A stretch of 64,000 nucleotides of DNA, taken from positions 29,768,298 through 29,832,297 of the forward strand of contig OZ020267.1 of NCBI GenBank assembly GCA_963971225.1, in the 5' to 3' direction. Within the stretch, counting starts at the first letter, position 1, and each line of letters opens with the position of its first letter. Below the pieces are notes generated by a model. It was given only the letters and a program-made list of their open reading frames with translations, made no database searches and was not told the origin of the DNA. This DNA comes from Melieria omissa. Taxonomy: Eukaryota > Arthropoda > Insecta > Diptera > Ulidiidae. Below are positions 50,703 through 57,784 of the stretch, one piece after another. The translations under genes and the position numbers were made by a program.

Positions 50703-51135
50703 AGTAGTGTGTATTGGGGGTTTGAGCAAAGAGCAATTTCTTATCAGTGTGTGAAAATTTGGCGCGTGTTTGTGGTTAGTGGTTTAGTGTGTTGTTGTTG
50801 TTAAGAGGTTAGTGGTTTGTGGTTTTGGTGATAAGAGGTTTGTGGTGGCGCGTGCTAGTTGTGGTTTTGTGTGTGTGTTTGGTGATAAGGGCGTGGGAAT
50901 GTGTTTTTTTATGTATATATATTTGTTTTTGTTTTGAAAATAATTTTTGTATTATTATAATTTAAAAATAAATATATATTTTTGTTTGGTTGTTGTTGTT
51001 TTTTCTTGTATGGTATGTGGTGTGGTGTGTGTTGGCGCGTGCTTGTTGTGTGGTCGTTCGTTCATGTTGGGTTGGGGTTGGGGGGTTGGGGTTGGGGTTG
51101 AGGGCACTGCCGGCGTTTCGCGTGACTCTGGGCTG

Positions 51136-51168
<33 letters not shown>

Positions 51169-51180
51169 AAGCAGAGTACA
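50703..51180 (+). repeat. G/T-skewed left terminal region of the Polinton (probable TIR)
   Basis: The plus strand is strongly depleted in C and A. It contains GTGGTTAGTGGTTT-type words, three GGCGCGTG words (about 50,761, 50,847, 51,033), a G4-type tract at about 51,068-51,103 and a GT run at about 51,136-51,164. Polinton TIRs are several hundred bases long, so the real inverted repeat is probably contained here. This cannot be tested without the right end. Confidence 0.5.
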
Positions 51181-51203
51181 GGAAAGAAACCTTTTAATTC
51201 AGT
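51165..51203 (+). promoter_or_regulatory. Candidate TATA/Inr core promoter of the secreted-protein gene
   Basis: TATAAA lies at 51,165-51,170, directly after the GT run, and an arthropod-type initiator TTCAGTT lies at 51,198-51,204, about 36 nt from the TATA start (slightly wide). The ATG of the next gene is at 51,250, giving a short 5' UTR. Confidence 0.45.
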
Positions 51204-51249
51204 TTCGGGCGTTATATCAAACAGTGAACACGAGGGCAACACAATCAAC

Positions 51250-51903
51250 ATGCATTGGGAAAAAGTATTAATTGTATTAATATTAATAAGAACGGCAAGT
51301 TTGGTGCAAAGTGCGCGCATACCGATTTCACTTGCTAACGTACATGATAATAAAGGAAATTTGGAATTTTCTCTAAAGCTACCCAATAACGATGTAGTTG
51401 AAATAGAATTGAGTTTTCAATTAATGAAAAACAGTACCGACGTTAACGAACGCGTAAATCAAACGGAAGTAGATGAAACGCTACTCTCGACGAGAACAAC
51501 AACAACGGCCACAACAACAGAGGGAGTGGGCGCTTTTAACCTTGAGGATGATACACCACATCAATATTTCACCGTAGCTGAAGCAATAGAGGCATTTAGG
51601 AAAGATTTAATACAAAAAGAGATGGACATTGCTGGAATAATTGAAAGTTCTAATATATTTTACAGACATTTTCAACTAGATTTTGGCAATGTGCAAATAA
51701 GAATACGTTGTACTTATGATAGTGATTATCGCAAAAAGTCACTCAGTATAAAATGTTTTGAGTATCGGGAATATGAGCAAGAACGTATATTAAGTAATGG
51801 TGAAATCGAAACTGTGAAATTTGGCGATACATCACTTCATTCAGACATAGAGTTAATTAACATTAAAGGTTATAAGCAAAATTTTGGAATGAGTATTTCA
51901 TAA
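51250..51903 (+). CDS. Secreted protein of unknown function (Polinton accessory gene)
   Basis: The 217-residue product starts MHWEKVLIVLILIRTASLVQ, a clear signal peptide with likely cleavage around residue 22. I chose this ATG because it begins the signal sequence and follows a TATA-type promoter; the same frame is open further upstream only through the GT repeat. Two potential N-glycosylation sites (NST and NQT) lie near residues 60-75, followed by a Thr-rich linker of about 13 residues (near 80-95). The C-terminal half is mixed alpha/beta-like with two Cys residues. There is no evident C-terminal membrane anchor. I recognise no family. Its position at the end of the element, upstream of the structural block, and its secretion signal suggest an accessory surface or host-interaction protein; this is inference. 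Confidence 0.75.
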   Translation: MHWEKVLIVLILIRTASLVQSARIPISLANVHDNKGNLEFSLKLPNNDVVEIELSFQLMKNSTDVNERVNQTEVDETLLSTRTTTTATTTEGVGAFNLEDDTPHQYFTVAEAIEAFRKDLIQKEMDIAGIIESSNIFYRHFQLDFGNVQIRIRCTYDSDYRKKSLSIKCFEYREYEQERILSNGEIETVKFGDTSLHSDIELINIKGYKQNFGMSIS

Positions 51904-52007
51904 GTAAGGGAGACTATGTATGAGTTTATAAACAAAAAAAAAAAACAAACGAATAAAAACTTCATAAATGAGTTAAACCAAAAAGTTTGTACGCATTTCT
52001 TTATTTG

Positions 52008-52010
<3 letters not shown>

Positions 52011-52052
<42 letters not shown>
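52011..52052. repeat. (CA)n microsatellite
   Basis: About 20 CA dinucleotides shortly after the secreted-protein stop codon. Confidence 0.95.
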
Positions 52053-52055
<3 letters not shown>

Positions 52056-52236
52056 GTTGGTTCAAAAAATGCATGCGAGAACATGTTTAAAGAGAAATAT
52101 GCGTGGCAAATGGGTTTGAGCGCGAATGCGTGTATGTTTACATTAAGATTTGAGGATTTGGCGGCTTTATGCAATTTTGTTCAGCTGCACCAGCATCAGT
52201 TTGATGTAAGAAATTGTGAAGTTTGGGAGCGAAGAA

Positions 52237-52383
52237 ATGGAATCCAAGCATCTACTTTCCGACAATGCGAAAAATAATTGGAAAAAGGAAGTGAAATATA
52301 GTGTTGTTACATTGAAAAATCCCCCGAAGAAGGAAGACAACGAAAAGAAAATATCAAGCAATGTTCCATATAAAAAATTTTAA
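52237..52383 (+). CDS. Possible tiny basic ORF, 48 residues
   Basis: A short frame starting MESKHLLSDNAKNNWKKEVK and ending in a Lys-rich tail sits between the secreted-protein gene and the 3' end of the protease gene. It is rich in Lys and Asn, like the other Polinton proteins here, and ends at a TAA that is followed by AT-rich DNA. I recognise no family, and chance cannot be excluded because the frame is so short. A GTAAGA donor-like site lies just upstream, at about 52,206. Confidence 0.25.
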   Translation: MESKHLLSDNAKNNWKKEVKYSVVTLKNPPKKEDNEKKISSNVPYKKF

Positions 52384-52414
52384 TTTATTAAAAATATATG
52401 TGTGTATATTTGTT

Positions 52415-52768
52415 TTATTGATTTACATTTAATAAAAACTGTAAACATAAGTGTCCACAATTAAAAGTGTTATAATTTTGCAATTGATGATAATTATAGA
52501 TCAGGTTTTCTTTTCCCAGGTAATTGATGATTTCTTTTGGCGGCGGTAAATTTCCAAAGCTGTCAAAGTATTCTTTATGGTGGTTGTTTTTATAGTATGC
52601 TACCCAATGTGTTCCACTGCCGCACGAAGAGTCTAAATTGATAATACCACATTCAATTTTATATGGTTTTCTTGGTAGAGCGTCGCGCATGAAAATTCCT
52701 CGAAAATGCGGTATGTGTGTGGTGTATTTTCTTAAATCGACATCAGTCAATGCTCGGTTGGGTAGCAT
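52415..52768 (-). CDS. PRO: Adenain-like cysteine protease (Polinton maturation protease)
   Basis: A 117-residue protein of the adenoviral-protease (Ulp1-like) clan that in Polintons is expected to cleave capsid precursors. The catalytic layout is visible: His54 in GTHWVAYY, Asp69 in EYFDSFG, oxyanion Gln97 and nucleophile Cys104 in NCGHLCLQF. The seven-residue Gln-Cys spacing is as in the family. The N-terminal half has the FRGIFMRD..P block common to Polinton copies. The start ATG at 52,766-52,768 lies two bases downstream of the virion-core protein stop codon, so the two genes probably share a transcript running leftward. Length is short but typical for Polinton versions. No breaks are seen. 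Activation by a capsid-derived peptide is known for adenain, but I have no evidence for it here. Confidence 0.93.
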   Translation of the reverse strand: MLPNRALTDVDLRKYTTHIPHFRGIFMRDALPRKPYKIECGIINLDSSCGSGTHWVAYYKNNHHKEYFDSFGNLPPPKEIINYLGKENLIYNYHQLQNYNTFNCGHLCLQFLLNVNQ

Positions 52769-52770
52769 AT

Positions 52771-53604
52771 TTAAAAGTTTTTTGGTTGGGGTTTATAGTA
52801 AAATCCAAAACCTTTTCTATACGGTTTTAGGTATAGCCCATGTCCTATTGCTATTGCCTCCATTGTTTTATTATGGCGATTTGCTTCTTCAAGTTGTTGT
52901 TTAGCTGCTTTTGTAGCATTAAAAACTTTAGCAATTGACGCGCCACCGGTTGCTAATCCGCCAATAGCTCCTAAAGCGGTTAAGATAGGAATAAGCGGGA
53001 GAAAACCGCCTACTTTCGGAATCGGTATGACTCGTGGAACATTGGTAATATTTTTCATTAGTGGTGTGAGCGCTTTCTTGCTGATTTTTACAGCTTCATT
53101 AATACTCTCGGGTTTGTGTTTCTTTAGAAGATTTTCAGCTTTTTTTATTATGTTTTTAAATGAATTTTTCTTCAATATACATTTTCTCTTTTTTTTACAT
53201 CCTACATTCTTTTTCGGTTTATTAGTTGCACAACCCATACCGAATTTGGTTTTAGTTTTCATCGCGTTTGTAACAAACCAAGCACTTGCACGTTCACCGA
53301 AATTACTATTTTCCGATTTAACTCTCTCCCAAGCTTTTTCTGCTAATACTTTATCCGCCAAATGACGTTTATCGTGGCTTTTGAATTGTGAATATTTAAT
53401 GTCGTGTTCTCTGCAAGCAACGTCTAGAGGGTTGATGCCTTGGTCACCTCTGCTTAAACGTTTCTGCAATTTAGTTCCTGGTCCACAAAATTGATAACCT
53501 GGTAAATGCAATTCAACTGGAAGATTATCAATAATTTTATCCACTAGTCCACCTCCAGCAACGGGTTGCTTATTACTGGTTTTTCTTCTATAGTGAACAA
53601 CCAT
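52771..53604 (-). CDS. Virion-core protein with phospholipase A2 and pX-like domains
   Basis: The 277-residue product combines two modules. Residues 33-95 form a parvovirus/invertebrate-type phospholipase A2 domain. Its Ca2+-binding loop is YQFCGPGTKL (residues 37-46) and its catalytic pair His67-Asp68 lies in CREHDIKY. In parvoviruses such a domain helps virions escape endosomes, so a membrane-breaching role is plausible here. Residues 130-165 are very basic (KKKRK-type) and suit DNA binding. Residues 196-228 form a Gly/Ala-rich hydrophobic stretch (GGFLPLIPILTALGAIGG) followed by KQQLEEANRHN and a GHGLYLKPY tail. This pattern is shared by Polinton core proteins and recalls the adenovirus core peptide pX. 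It lies just upstream of the protease in the same direction and is divergent from the ATPase gene. The frame is intact. Confidence 0.88.
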   Translation of the reverse strand: MVVHYRRKTSNKQPVAGGGLVDKIIDNLPVELHLPGYQFCGPGTKLQKRLSRGDQGINPLDVACREHDIKYSQFKSHDKRHLADKVLAEKAWERVKSENSNFGERASAWFVTNAMKTKTKFGMGCATNKPKKNVGCKKKRKCILKKNSFKNIIKKAENLLKKHKPESINEAVKISKKALTPLMKNITNVPRVIPIPKVGGFLPLIPILTALGAIGGLATGGASIAKVFNATKAAKQQLEEANRHNKTMEAIAIGHGLYLKPYRKGFGFYYKPQPKNF

Positions 53605-53613
53605 ATTAAATCT

Positions 53614-53629
53614 TTATATGTTCACATAT
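53614..53629. promoter_or_regulatory. Palindromic TATA-like element in the divergent core/ATPase promoter
   Basis: TATATGTTCACATATA has 6-bp inverted arms around a TTCA centre. It sits only 10 bp upstream of the core-protein ATG on one side and upstream of the favoured ATPase ATGs on the other. Its symmetry would let it serve as a TATA box in both directions. This is an inference from position and sequence. Confidence 0.4.
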
Positions 53630-53704
53630 AATGAGAGCACCATATTAACTGAAGCCACGCAAATAAATATAGGTTGTTTTATAGCGATGAGGTTAGTTGT
53701 GAAA

Positions 53705-54403
53705 ATGCGTTTCATAAAACAACAGCAGAAAGATAATATTGTTGTCAAGAATTTAGACAATGTGTTAAAAATAAATTCTCGTACCCAAAGGAGACATAGC
53801 ACACTATTACCAAATACGTTGAGAGCGCTAATCGTTGGTCCGTCAAATTGTGGAAAAACGAATGTGATGTTGAGTTTGATTGAGAGTCCGAATGGATTAA
53901 AATTTGAAAATATATATTTATATTCAAAGTCATTGTATCAGCCGAAATATCAATATCTACAGGAATTGTTAAAACCCATAAAAGGAATGGGATATCATGA
54001 ATTTTCCGACAATGCTGATGTTCTACCGCCGGAGGAAGCAAAACCAAATTCAATAATAATCTTTGATGATGTTGCTTGTGAGAGGCAAAATAATATACGA
54101 GCATATTTTTGTATGGGACGTCACAAAGCCGTTGATAGCTTTTATTTGTGTCAGACATACACACGAATACCTAAACACTTAGTACGCGATAATGCAAATT
54201 TTGTTATATTATTCAAACAAGATGTTATGAATTTGAAACATATATATAACGATCATGTTGGTTGTGATATGAATTTCAGCAAGTTTATGGATATGTGCCA
54301 GGAGTGTTGGAAAGAAAAATATGGTTTTCTTACAATAAGTAAAGATGATGATATAAATACTGGTCGCTATCGAAAAGGATTTAACTGCTTCATACAACTA
54401 TAA
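53705..54403 (+). CDS. ATP: A32/FtsK-HerA-type DNA-packaging ATPase
   Basis: From the ATG at 53,705 the product has 232 residues. Walker A is GPSNCGKT (residues 45-52) and Walker B is SIIIFDD (116-122). They are followed by a sensor-type RHKAVDSFYLCQTYTRIPKHLVRDNAN region, matching the genome-packaging ATPases of Polintons, adintoviruses and adenovirus-like relatives. The frame is also open from ATGs at 53,687 and 53,618. I prefer a later start because the 53,618 ATG falls inside the palindromic TATA-like element, only 14 bp from the divergent gene, and the first 29 residues are not conserved-looking. The role is ATP-driven loading of the element genome into the capsid. No break is seen. Confidence 0.92.
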   Translation: MRFIKQQQKDNIVVKNLDNVLKINSRTQRRHSTLLPNTLRALIVGPSNCGKTNVMLSLIESPNGLKFENIYLYSKSLYQPKYQYLQELLKPIKGMGYHEFSDNADVLPPEEAKPNSIIIFDDVACERQNNIRAYFCMGRHKAVDSFYLCQTYTRIPKHLVRDNANFVILFKQDVMNLKHIYNDHVGCDMNFSKFMDMCQECWKEKYGFLTISKDDDINTGRYRKGFNCFIQL

Positions 54404-54467
54404 AAATGTTACTATACACACACACATACACTTCAGTATTCTTTCTACCATTGAGCTGCTATAAACT

Positions 54468-54632
54468 AACCTGATACAACACAAGCTGTTATTGTGTTCT
54501 CGCAACCTGACCTGTTACATCCTGATCTGCTATTGTTTTGATCTGATATAACCTTATCTGCTATTGTTTTGATCTGATATAACCTGGTCTGATATAACCT
54601 GGTCTGATATTGAACCGATCTGGTATTGTGCT
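54468..54632. repeat. Short tandem repeats upstream of the WDDPNE gene
   Basis: The words CTGATATAACCT, TCTGCTATTGTTTTGAT and ACCTGGTCTGATAT recur in tandem between the ATPase stop and the next ATG. The array is imperfect, with about 20- and 34-bp periods. It holds several GATATAA words that could act as TATA-like elements. Confidence 0.8.
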
Positions 54633-54637
54633 ATAAA

Positions 54638-55570
54638 ATGGATGAAAGTCTATTAAAAAACATTGTGCAAACTAGAAAAATATTGAAGAATAAATTTAAA
54701 CAAGTAAAACAAGGAGAATTGGATACAGCAGATAGTTTGGAGAAAACATTTTTGCCCATAACAAAACCATTAAAAGAGATCCTAACATCAGCTAACACAC
54801 ATGATGAAACTATTAAAAAGGAAAAACCCGAAAAGTGGGACATTAAAATGGAAACTAGTACACCGAAAAAAAAAATAAATAAAATTAATAACGATAATAA
54901 TGGTAGTTTTCTTCCCACTAATTTTACCAACGATGACTCCAACGACCTTTATAATACCATCAATAGTGAGGACTCTAAATTGAATATAAATTTATCGGCG
55001 TTGAAACAAGATAACAAATTAGATCATTTATACGGACCACATGAAACAGCAAATGGTGTATGGATGTTTGGTAATGCACCTATACAATTAACTGATGATG
55101 ATAAAATAATAATTGGAACACAAAGATGGTTACTTACTCCAGGGCTATTCCAATTGCTATTTCACAAAAAACCACAAAATTATGATGAGGTAGAACTAAA
55201 GATCTATAAAGATATTTTACAAACAACAAATGCACATAAACGTAATTTCGATGTGAAAGAGCAAATTAAAGGAACACGAGCATATAAATATACAAGTATT
55301 ATAAAGAAACTGTTTAGTAATGAAGATACTATAAAACGAACAACATCGCTACCTCAACAACAGCAACAACAACAACAACATCATAAACAAGGCGGTGGAT
55401 TAATGCAATTAAATACGCATAAAACAAATTATATCTACTGGGACGATCCAAATGAGATGGTTGCTCGCTTACGTCTTTTAATGTCATCACAAACAGCTGG
55501 ACATAACAATCATAACAATGAAATTGTTTCAATTATCGAGGAACTGAAGGAAGCTGATATTATAGAATAA
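54638..55570 (+). CDS. Conserved Polinton protein of unknown function (WDDPNE family)
   Basis: The ATG at 54,638 gives 310 residues. Residues 1-110 are charged and Lys/Asn-rich, probably disordered or coiled. A conserved core follows: LYGPHE, FGNAPIQLTDDDKIIIG, TPGLFQLLFHKKP, a TTNAHKRNF word, a poly-Gln stretch (about nine Gln plus His) from a CAA repeat, a GGGLMQL motif, then IYWDDPNEMVARLRLLMSSQ and a C-terminal HNNEIVSIIEELKEADII. I recognise this as a protein common in insect Polinton-type elements and, I believe, in the DUF8207 family, but no function is known to me. The WDDPNE...SQ.AGH.GHNNEI end suggests a structural or DNA-linked role; this is speculation. It is followed after 16 nt by the fiber-like gene. 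Confidence 0.8.
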   Translation: MDESLLKNIVQTRKILKNKFKQVKQGELDTADSLEKTFLPITKPLKEILTSANTHDETIKKEKPEKWDIKMETSTPKKKINKINNDNNGSFLPTNFTNDDSNDLYNTINSEDSKLNINLSALKQDNKLDHLYGPHETANGVWMFGNAPIQLTDDDKIIIGTQRWLLTPGLFQLLFHKKPQNYDEVELKIYKDILQTTNAHKRNFDVKEQIKGTRAYKYTSIIKKLFSNEDTIKRTTSLPQQQQQQQQHHKQGGGLMQLNTHKTNYIYWDDPNEMVARLRLLMSSQTAGHNNHNNEIVSIIEELKEADIIE

Positions 55571-55586
55571 ACAATTAAATATTAAA

Positions 55587-56015
55587 ATGAGTGTTGATAA
55601 GTTTGGACACTATTCCAATGTTCGAATGAGTGAGAAGAAAAAACAATTGAAAAAAAGTGTAATGGAAACTTGTGGCATAACAGTCGATCGCGATAAGAAT
55701 ATAAACTTTAGTTTCAAACGCTTGAAAAACCTTGGTGAGCCCATTGCCGATACAGATGCTGTGACTCGCAATTTCGTTACTAAGACCATACATGAGAATC
55801 AAACTGAATTTAATGAAAAACTAGAAAAACATAAGGAATATTATGAGAAAGAGGTGGAAAACCTTTATGAAAAACTTAAATCGGTACAAACTTACATAGA
55901 TGATAATATTAAGGAGTGTATAAAGCATTTTGATACACGTTTGGATGGTATGGAAAAATACCTATTTGATGAACTTATGCAAAATAAAAAAGTTAAAAAT
56001 ATAAATAATGAGTAA
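55587..56015 (+). CDS. Fiber-like coiled-coil protein
   Basis: A 142-residue protein with three visible parts. Residues 10-30 are basic. Residues 33-66 contain NFSFKRLKNLGEPIADTDAVTRNFV, which has the form of the phage and viral tail-fiber repeat (hydrophobic-K-N-L-x-x-P-x-x-x-x-D-A-V-x-K-x-x-V). Residues 70-125 form a long coiled coil with a regular heptad pattern. Such a protein could be an attachment fiber or its base; this is inferred from pattern only, and the knob domain of true fibers is missing. The last eight bases overlap the integrase start (ATGAGTAA), so coupled expression is likely. No break is seen. Confidence 0.7.
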   Translation: MSVDKFGHYSNVRMSEKKKQLKKSVMETCGITVDRDKNINFSFKRLKNLGEPIADTDAVTRNFVTKTIHENQTEFNEKLEKHKEYYEKEVENLYEKLKSVQTYIDDNIKECIKHFDTRLDGMEKYLFDELMQNKKVKNINNE

Positions 56016-56940
56016 AAGGGTGATCGTGGAAGAGCTGCATAAGCCAGCCCGACGTAATTTTTTACGACGTAAAGTCATAACAAAGGGTATTGATGACCTC
56101 TGGCAAGCTGATTTGGTAGAAATGGGTGCTTATTCAAAGTACAATAATGGATACCGCTATTTGCTAACAATCATAGACACGTTTTCAAAATTTGCTTGGG
56201 CTGTACCACTTAAATCAAAAAATGCCGCTGATGTTACTAAAGCAATGAAATATATATTTATCGCTGATAGTGGTGGTGGCGCACGTATACCAAAGAACTT
56301 ACAAACTGACGATGGAAAAGAGTTCTTCAATAAGGAATTTCACAATCTTATGCAACAACGTAATATTAATCATTACTCAACATACAGCGTGTTGAAGGCG
56401 TCGATTGTCGAACGTTTCAATAGAACATTAAAGGGTATGATGTGGAAAGAGTTTAGCTTACGTGGTTCATACAAATGGATTGATATATATAAAGGCTTAC
56501 TCGAAGCATACAACAACAAATTTCATAGAACAATAAAAATGGCTCCGAACAAAGTTAAACCAACAAATGAGCAAGCACTTTTAAGAACTGCCTACAATAG
56601 TTATAAGATTTTTTTGAACCCTAAATTTCATGTTGGTGACCATGTACGCATAAGTAAATACAAACATGTTTTCGATAAGGGCTATACACCAAATTGGACA
56701 ACGGAAATTTTCCAAATTCAGCATGTTCAAAACACACATCCGGTCACATATATTTTAGAAGATTATCTGGGCAATCCAGTTAAAGGCGGTTTCTATGAAT
56801 ATGAATTATTAAAAACTCGCTATCCCAATGTGTATTTAGTAGAGAAAATACTTAAAACTAAAAATGATAAAGCTTTTGTTAAATGGTTAGGATTCTCTAA
56901 AGACCATAACTCTTGGATTAATAAAAATGAAATATTATAA
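56008..56940 (+). CDS. INT: Polinton integrase (DDE, rve family) with C-terminal chromodomain
   Basis: The 310-residue protein has a retroviral-type catalytic core. Asp35 lies in LWQADLVEM, Asp101 in LQTDDGKEF and Glu135 in ASIVERFNR, with 33 residues between the second Asp and the Glu. A FHVGDHVRI-type SH3-like strand follows at about residue 213, and a chromodomain at about 277-309 (VYLVEKILK, AFVKWLGF, NSWINKNEI). The enzyme joins the element ends to host DNA with a 6-bp target duplication, and the chromodomain may steer it to marked chromatin. The N-terminal HHCC zinc finger of retroviral integrases is absent, as in other insect copies known to me. All catalytic residues are present. Likely polyadenylation signals (AATAAA) lie at 56,988-56,997. 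Confidence 0.95.
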   Translation: MSKRVIVEELHKPARRNFLRRKVITKGIDDLWQADLVEMGAYSKYNNGYRYLLTIIDTFSKFAWAVPLKSKNAADVTKAMKYIFIADSGGGARIPKNLQTDDGKEFFNKEFHNLMQQRNINHYSTYSVLKASIVERFNRTLKGMMWKEFSLRGSYKWIDIYKGLLEAYNNKFHRTIKMAPNKVKPTNEQALLRTAYNSYKIFLNPKFHVGDHVRISKYKHVFDKGYTPNWTTEIFQIQHVQNTHPVTYILEDYLGNPVKGGFYEYELLKTRYPNVYLVEKILKTKNDKAFVKWLGFSKDHNSWINKNEIL

Positions 56941-56987
56941 TTAGCTATACTTGTAAATATTTATGTATGTATGTATATGCGAAAAGA

Positions 56988-56997
56988 AATAAATAAA
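56988..56997 (+). terminator. Polyadenylation signals after the integrase gene
   Basis: Two overlapping AATAAA hexamers lie 48-57 nt past the integrase stop codon, ahead of a TA-rich stretch (57,007-57,025) that may be the TATA region of the penton gene. Confidence 0.5.
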
Positions 56998-57079
56998 AAA
57001 TAAATGTAATATATTATATATATACTAATAGAAAAACGTGTTTTGAATTTAGTATGTTGGAATATTTAACGAGAGTAAG

Positions 57080-57775
57080 ATGTCTATAACATTGAATTTA
57101 AGTGGAAATACGTCAATTCTAACCTCAAATTATTTTCCACCCATACAATTGGGTAGAGATTATCAATGTGCACTTATTGATTTTCATGCATATCACTCAA
57201 TACCTAACATTGATGAAGACAACAACTTGTTCCACATCGGTGATAATGTAATCAAATTACCAACGGGAACGTACGAGTTTGATGATATTGTTGAGTACAT
57301 AAACGAAGATTATACCGAATTGAGAGATGATGACGATGATGCGTATATTGAAATCAATGCAAATAATAATACAATACAATCAGAAATATATTCATCCAAA
57401 GAAAACATTTACTTTGATAAACCATTTAGTATAGGAAAAATATTGGGGTTTGGGCCAGTTGTGCTATCAGCAGGTGTAAAACACATATCAGAAGAAAGCC
57501 TGATGATAACCCAAAACAACGTGATATGTATTGAATGTAGTATTACTACCGGATCCTATATAAACGGTTCACCGGCACACACATTGCATCAGTTTTCAAT
57601 TAACGTTGAGCCAGGCTATAAGATAACTGAGATTCCACAAAATGTTATATACCTACCAGTTAATACAAGAGAAATAAGTAGTGTCACTGTGAGAATTGTG
57701 AATCAGGACGGAAAATTAATTAATTTTCGCGGAGAAATAATCACTCTTAGATTACATTTAAAACCGCAAGACTAA
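57080..57775 (+). CDS. PEN: Minor capsid (penton) protein, single jelly roll
   Basis: The 231-residue protein has the signature order of Polinton penton proteins: a QLGRDYQCALIDFHAYHSIPNI strand pair (about residues 23-45), a LPTGTYEFDDIVEYI block (60-75), NNNTI, a KPFSIGKILGFG region (about 113-125), NVICIECSITTGSYING with HTLHQF (about 147-171), and the end block PGYKITEIPQNVIYLPVN...VNQDGKLINFRGEIITLRLH. In capsids it forms the five-fold vertex. The gene is followed after nine bases by the small basic gene and then by the capsid gene, a compact structural cassette. Its 3' end has been copied downstream (see the duplication at about 58,165-58,290). No break is seen. Confidence 0.9.
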   Translation: MSITLNLSGNTSILTSNYFPPIQLGRDYQCALIDFHAYHSIPNIDEDNNLFHIGDNVIKLPTGTYEFDDIVEYINEDYTELRDDDDDAYIEINANNNTIQSEIYSSKENIYFDKPFSIGKILGFGPVVLSAGVKHISEESLMITQNNVICIECSITTGSYINGSPAHTLHQFSINVEPGYKITEIPQNVIYLPVNTREISSVTVRIVNQDGKLINFRGEIITLRLHLKPQD

Positions 57776-57784
57776 AAAAGAAAA

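Noticed and set aside
50269..50754. 161-codon plus-strand open frame just left of the Polinton
   Set aside because: It runs through the tRNA-like segment and the Polinton boundary, so it is a chimera of unrelated sequences; only its first 16 residues vaguely recall a Harbinger transposase.
50947..51249. Upstream extension of the secreted-protein frame
   Set aside because: The extension is encoded by the GT repeat and G-rich tract, and the signal peptide begins at the ATG at 51,250 after a TATA box.
53618..53704. Longer N-terminus for the packaging ATPase
   Set aside because: The 53,618 ATG lies within the TATA-like palindrome 14 bp from the divergent gene; ATGs at 53,687 and 53,705 leave room for a promoter. 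Not excluded, only less likely.
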